A DNA stretch of 9,212 bases from positions 1 to 9,212 of the forward strand of contig CAJGCH010000109.1 of the NCBI GenBank assembly GCA_904501845.1, in the 5' to 3' direction. This DNA comes from an uncultured Bacillaceae bacterium. GTDB taxonomy: Bacteria > Bacillota > Bacilli > Bacillales > Pradoshiaceae. Of the stretch, positions 6,895 to 9,212 are shown piece after piece. Position 1 is the stretch's first letter; the number at the start of each line of letters is the position of its first letter. A program made the position numbers and the translations under genes. A model generated the notes under the pieces. The model made no database searches. It had not been told where the DNA came from and was given only the letters and a program-made list of their open reading frames with translations.

Positions 6895-7226
6895 GTGGAA
6901 AGCATGGAATACAAAAAGTTAATGGAGGAAATAGAAAAGATTAAGTTTCATAATATCAGTTTGATCACACTTGTGGGATTGTTGAATGAGGAGAGAATGA
7001 CTGAACCGACAATTTATGAAACCGTCGTTACATATGATTTATCAAAAAGAGATTTAAGGGAATTTACTAAACTCATTCAAAATTTTGATGAGAAGTTTTT
7101 GAGCAAAAGGCATTAAAAATTAATCCTGTCTTCTCTCAAAATAATATTATCTCCATTATAAAATCCATGGTTGCATCTGGGATGCTCAAAGATAAGTGCT
7201 CAGATATTTTGAAAGCGTATGAGTAA
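6895..7226 (+). pseudogene. Small hypothetical gene broken by a one-base frameshift
   Basis: Frame one runs from GTG (6895), after an AGAGGAAGGA ribosome binding site at 6875-6884, for 73 codons to TAA at 7114-7116. The coding pattern then continues in another frame from GAG at 7101 for 41 codons to TAA at 7224-7226. Restoring one T to the T5 run at 7096-7100 joins both into a 110-residue protein with no stop: ...NFDEKFFEQKALKINPVF... The product would be small, charged, helical and cytosolic (EYKKLMEEIEKIKF near the start; SIIKSMVASGMLKDKCSDIL near the end), without signal peptide or membrane segment. I do not recognise a family with confidence. The run is not a classical X-XXY-YYZ slippery heptamer in this frame, so programmed frameshifting is less likely than a deletion or a homopolymer sequencing error. 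As the sequence stands, a 73-residue protein with a 6-residue foreign tail would be made. Confidence 0.68.
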
Positions 7227-7329
7227 ATAGATGAATGCTTAATCAATAATCCTTATTGTACAGCCGGAAAGTTTAGCTGGAAATATAAATTCAAAAGAGA
7301 AAAGTGGAAAAACTTGGTGGTGCAAATGA

Positions 7330-7830
7330 ATGGAAAATAACCTCATTATAAAACCATATTCAAATGAGTATCAGGATCAGGCAGTAGAATTAATTCTTCA
7401 TATTCAGCAACAAGAATATAATATTCCTATAACAAAGAATGATCAACCTGATTTGTTTACTATAGAAGATTTTTATCAGAAGGGTAAGGGAAACTTTTGG
7501 GTGGCTGTTTGTGGTCATAAAGTAGTTGGTACAATCAGTCTTTTGGACATAGGAAAGAATCAAGTCGCCTTAAGAAAGATGTTTGTAGATAAAGAATACA
7601 GAGGTCCAAAATTTAAGACTGCAGGTCTTTTATTGAACACTGCAATTAAATGGGCAAAAGACTGTTCCATAGATACCATTTATCTTGGAACAACACCTCA
7701 ATTTTTAGCTGCCCATAGATTTTATGAAAAAAGTGGATTTATAAGCATTAATCTGAATGATTTACCTGAAGATTTCCCAGTATTAAATGTTGATAAAAAA
7801 TTTTATATGCTTTCTCTTAATGGCATGTAA
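7330..7830 (+). CDS. GNAT family N-acetyltransferase
   Basis: A 166-residue cytosolic acyltransferase of the GNAT fold, which moves an acetyl group from acetyl-CoA to an amine. The order of elements is typical: N-terminal IIKPYSNEY (6-14), the beta-4 region VAVCGHKVVGTISL (58-71), the acetyl-CoA loop region LRKMFVDKEYRG (81-92) leading into TAGLLLNTAIKWA (97-109), and the late AAHRFYEKSGF (127-137) that almost all GNATs share. The pyrophosphate-binding loop is RGPKFKTAG rather than the usual R/Q-x-x-G-x-G/A, a variant found in some branches. The ATG at 7330 has only a modest GGTGG ribosome binding site 9 nt upstream. A second ATG at 7326 in another frame stops after four codons. It is AT-rich like its neighbours and probably monocistronic, with a hairpin about 60 nt downstream. 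The acceptor substrate is unknown. Confidence 0.92.
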   Translation: MENNLIIKPYSNEYQDQAVELILHIQQQEYNIPITKNDQPDLFTIEDFYQKGKGNFWVAVCGHKVVGTISLLDIGKNQVALRKMFVDKEYRGPKFKTAGLLLNTAIKWAKDCSIDTIYLGTTPQFLAAHRFYEKSGFISINLNDLPEDFPVLNVDKKFYMLSLNGM

Positions 7831-7853
7831 TCGAAATTTGTTCTTAAAGTAAC

Positions 7854-8108
7854 GGGGCTGGGATATAAGTATCTCAGTCAATAATAATCCCGAACTATTA
7901 GGTGATATTTTAATTAATATTTCTCCTTTAATAGTTCGGGTTTTTGTTTTCAATAGATTTGTTCATTTTGTATACCATTATTACTAACTAGCGCAATGGA
8001 ACGAACTTGTTCTTCCAACGTAACTCATTGATAAGTAACAAAGCCTCTTAAGATTTATTTAGATATTTTTCGTCTTTCAGGATCGTTTATAAGTCATATC
8101 CCAGCCCC
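7854..8108. repeat. 255-bp non-coding element with 13-bp terminal inverted repeats
   Basis: GGGGCTGGGATAT at 7854-7866 is the exact reverse complement of 8096-8108. Inside are a 12-bp perfect inverted repeat (7889-7900 with 7929-7940) and, at the left end, a small hairpin (CTGGGATA with TATCTCAG). No open frame of useful length is present. From memory, dispersed intergenic repeats with GGGCTGGGACA-like ends are common in Bacillota; this resembles one, MITE-like in size. I see no clear target-site duplication. This element occupies most of the gene-free stretch 7831-8216. Confidence 0.7.
7889..7950 (+). terminator. Long-loop hairpin with T tract, likely terminator after the GNAT gene
   Basis: A perfect 12-bp stem (CCCGAACTATTA 7889-7900 with 7929-7940) is followed at once by TTTTTGTTTT (7941-7950), the layout of an intrinsic terminator on the plus strand. 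The 28-nt loop is long but has some internal pairing (GATATT with AATATT). It lies within the 255-bp inverted-repeat element, so the element may supply the GNAT gene's terminator. Confidence 0.6.
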
Positions 8109-8141
8109 TTTTATGTTGAACTTCTTATGGAAGTAAAGGGG
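8105..8141. other. Imperfect hairpin overlapping the right end of the repeat element
   Basis: CCCCTTT (8105-8111) pairs with AAAGGGG (8135-8141), and ACTTC (8120-8124) pairs with GAAGT (8130-8134) around a 5-nt loop, leaving an 8-nt bulge on one side. No T tract follows on either strand, so it is not a standard terminator. It shares CCCC 8105-8108 with the long-range inverted repeat, so the two pairings are mutually exclusive. Confidence 0.4.
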
Positions 8142-8216
8142 ATGGTTCGGAAAGTACAGAAAAGTCTGAGTGTCTTTATGATAATATATTATTAATTTTC
8201 TGGTGCGCCCGTTTGT

Positions 8217-8993
8217 TTAATAAAATATAGAGTTAAATAAGACATGGATGAAGAAATCTGCCGACATATGGGCAACCATTGCATATTCTAATCCTTTTTT
8301 CCAGTATAAATACCCAAACCATAAACCTAAAAGACCATTTAACACTATTGCTCGTACCACAATAATTGTAGATAGTTCACCAAACACTTGTATTGTTGCA
8401 GGTAAGTGACCTATTCCAAATAGAATTGCTGTAAGGAAAATTGCTATGTAGAAGAAGCTATTAGGAATATTTCTTTTTTCTTTTTTTGTTATTCGTGCAA
8501 GGATCCAAACCAATAGCGTCATTCCAAATAATCGCAGCATTAATTCTTCTGTAATCCCCCCATAAAACATTGCAAGTAATCCTTGCCACCAAACAGTAGC
8601 AGGTGTTTGTTCATCTGGCATTTCTATGAAAGGGGTAAATACAAATACATCGAGGAGCAATATGATGAGAGAACCAATTAACGAAACTAAAATACCAATT
8701 AACATCCATTTTTTTGAGATTATCGGTATTTTCTTTTCATAAACAATCCCCTCAAGTATTGGGGCACTTAATCCAACTCTCCTTTGCAGTCTTACGCCTA
8801 TTAATACCAATAGGAATAATTGTAAAATCTGCACAATAGAGTTTACAGTTATAACAAATGAAGCTGTTGTATCTTTTGGTATAGTTTGATTACTCATTAA
8901 AGTGGTCAATATATAGGGGATAATAGCAATTATTCCAATCGCACCTAATATCGTAAGCAATAAAACTAGCTTTATTTTCCACTTCTTCTCCAT
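8217..8993 (-). CDS. CPBP family intramembrane glutamic endopeptidase (CAAX/Abi-like)
   Basis: A 258-residue polytopic membrane protease of the CPBP/Abi family, relatives of the eukaryotic Rce1 CAAX protease. The three diagnostic motifs are present: EE-x-x-x-R at 149-154 (TEELMLRL), F-x-x-x-H at 192-196 (FGIGH) and H-x-x-x-D at 242-246 (HMSAD). The catalytic Glu pair and metal- or water-binding histidines therefore appear intact. About seven or eight hydrophobic segments are visible (near 9-30, 48-68, 97-120, 134-165, 180-198, 205-228, 236-256). Length is typical. The ATG has GAGGAGGG 5 nt upstream. In Bacillota such proteins act in bacteriocin self-immunity or maturation, or in other peptide processing; no bacteriocin gene is visible here, so the role is open. 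Codons 57-101 (8691-8825) are duplicated almost exactly at the right edge of the window. Confidence 0.92.
   Translation of the reverse strand: MEKKWKIKLVLLLTILGAIGIIAIIPYILTTLMSNQTIPKDTTASFVITVNSIVQILQLFLLVLIGVRLQRRVGLSAPILEGIVYEKKIPIISKKWMLIGILVSLIGSLIILLLDVFVFTPFIEMPDEQTPATVWWQGLLAMFYGGITEELMLRLFGMTLLVWILARITKKEKRNIPNSFFYIAIFLTAILFGIGHLPATIQVFGELSTIIVVRAIVLNGLLGLWFGYLYWKKGLEYAMVAHMSADFFIHVLFNSIFY
8691..8825. repeat. Copy 1 of a 135-bp direct repeat, inside the CPBP gene
   Basis: This part of the CPBP gene matches 9078-9212 at 134 of 135 positions, offset 387 bp. The single difference is T at 8760 against C at 9147, a synonymous change in a proline codon. The match begins abruptly: 8690 and 9077 already differ. 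It is still running when the window ends. Confidence 0.95.
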
Positions 8994-9012
8994 AAATACC
9001 CTCCTCAGAATC

Positions 9013-9053
9013 TTTTACGTAACTTTGCTATTAAGATATGAATTTTTGCGTAA
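9013..9053 (-). promoter_or_regulatory. Direct repeat upstream of the CPBP gene, possible operator
   Basis: TTTTACGTAA (9013-9022) and TTTTGCGTAA (9044-9053) match at 9 of 10 bases, 31 bp apart, or about three helical turns. They lie between the CPBP ribosome binding site and the duplicated fragment. This could be a regulator site; no clear -35/-10 pair was found nearby, and the AT-rich context makes chance possible. Confidence 0.22.
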
Positions 9054-9068
9054 TTATGTATAGTTATT

Positions 9069-9212
9069 TTAACATATAATACCAATTAACATCCATTTTT
9101 TTGAGATTATCGGTATTTTCTTTTCATAAACAATCCCCTCAAGTATCGGGGCACTTAATCCAACTCTCCTTTGCAGTCTTACGCCTATTAATACCAATAG
9201 GAATAATTGTAA
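9069..9212 (-). pseudogene. Partial second copy of the CPBP protease gene, running off the window
   Basis: The sequence from 9078 to the edge encodes CPBP residues 57-101 again in the same orientation and with identical amino acids. At 9078 homology ends. The frame then reads two more codons (I, C) and stops at TAA 9069-9071, so this copy lacks the EExxxR, FxxxH and HxxxD motifs and cannot be an active protease. It lies 84 bp upstream of the intact gene's start. If this is a simple 387-bp tandem duplication, the copy would begin near 9380 with the same promoter and ribosome binding site, and would give a peptide of about 103 residues. Only part is visible, so its 5' end is unknown. Confidence 0.8.

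Noticed and set aside
7096..7102. Programmed -1 ribosomal frameshift in the split hypothetical gene
   Set aside because: The in-frame heptamer is G-TTT-TTG. Slippage would put tRNA-Phe on GTT, which is not a good slippery arrangement, and no clear stimulatory stem was seen downstream.
8181..8192. Perfect 12-bp palindrome ATAATATATTAT downstream of the CPBP gene
   Set aside because: It consists only of A and T in an AT-rich gap, with no flanking T tract or conserved context, so chance is likely.

Overview
The window looks like chromosomal DNA of a low-GC Gram-positive bacterium of the Bacillaceae type. The evidence is strong GGAGG-type ribosome binding sites, a YesL/DUF624 membrane protein, a consensus-matching CcpA cre site, and gene families typical of Bacillus relatives. 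Species cannot be set from this sequence alone. The left part (about 200-5,620) is visibly richer in G and C than the right part (about 6,870-9,212), which is AT-rich, repeat-bearing and contains broken genes, so the window is probably a join between stable chromosome and a more fluid segment.

Layout. At the extreme left is a terminator for a plus-strand gene that lies outside. A minus-strand VOC (glyoxalase-fold) gene follows, with its own promoter, ribosome binding site and terminator. Next comes a tight minus-strand operon, in transcription order: iron-containing alcohol dehydrogenase, a three-domain ThDP (thiamine diphosphate) enzyme of the acetolactate-synthase superfamily, a BASS-type sodium/organic-anion transporter, and an NAD-dependent epimerase/dehydratase. 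Spacings are 26 nt, 1 nt and a 4-nt ATGA overlap, so the four are almost certainly co-transcribed. A 16-bp cre-like palindrome sits directly before the first gene, implying control by carbon source. Upstream of the operon is a minus-strand stretch that reads like a frameshifted gene and ends in a GTGA overlap with the dehydrogenase. Its best promoter candidate is at 5,945-5,973.

On the plus strand are a YesL-like membrane protein (best start TTG at 6,166), a small hypothetical gene apparently broken by one missing T (110 codons if repaired), and a GNAT acetyltransferase. A 255-bp non-coding element bounded by a perfect 13-bp inverted repeat follows and contains a strong internal hairpin. The last gene is a minus-strand CPBP (CAAX-protease-like) membrane protease. 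Its internal sequence is repeated at 134 of 135 positions at the right edge of the window, so a partial copy of this gene lies immediately upstream of it.

How the genes may work together (inference): the ThDP enzyme would cleave or join 2-oxo or 2-hydroxy acid substrates, the iron alcohol dehydrogenase and SDR would reduce or oxidise the carbonyl products, and the BASS protein would move the organic anion across the membrane. I do not recognise this four-gene set as a named pathway, and its substrate is the main open question. I see no phage, CRISPR, tRNA, rRNA or transposase genes.
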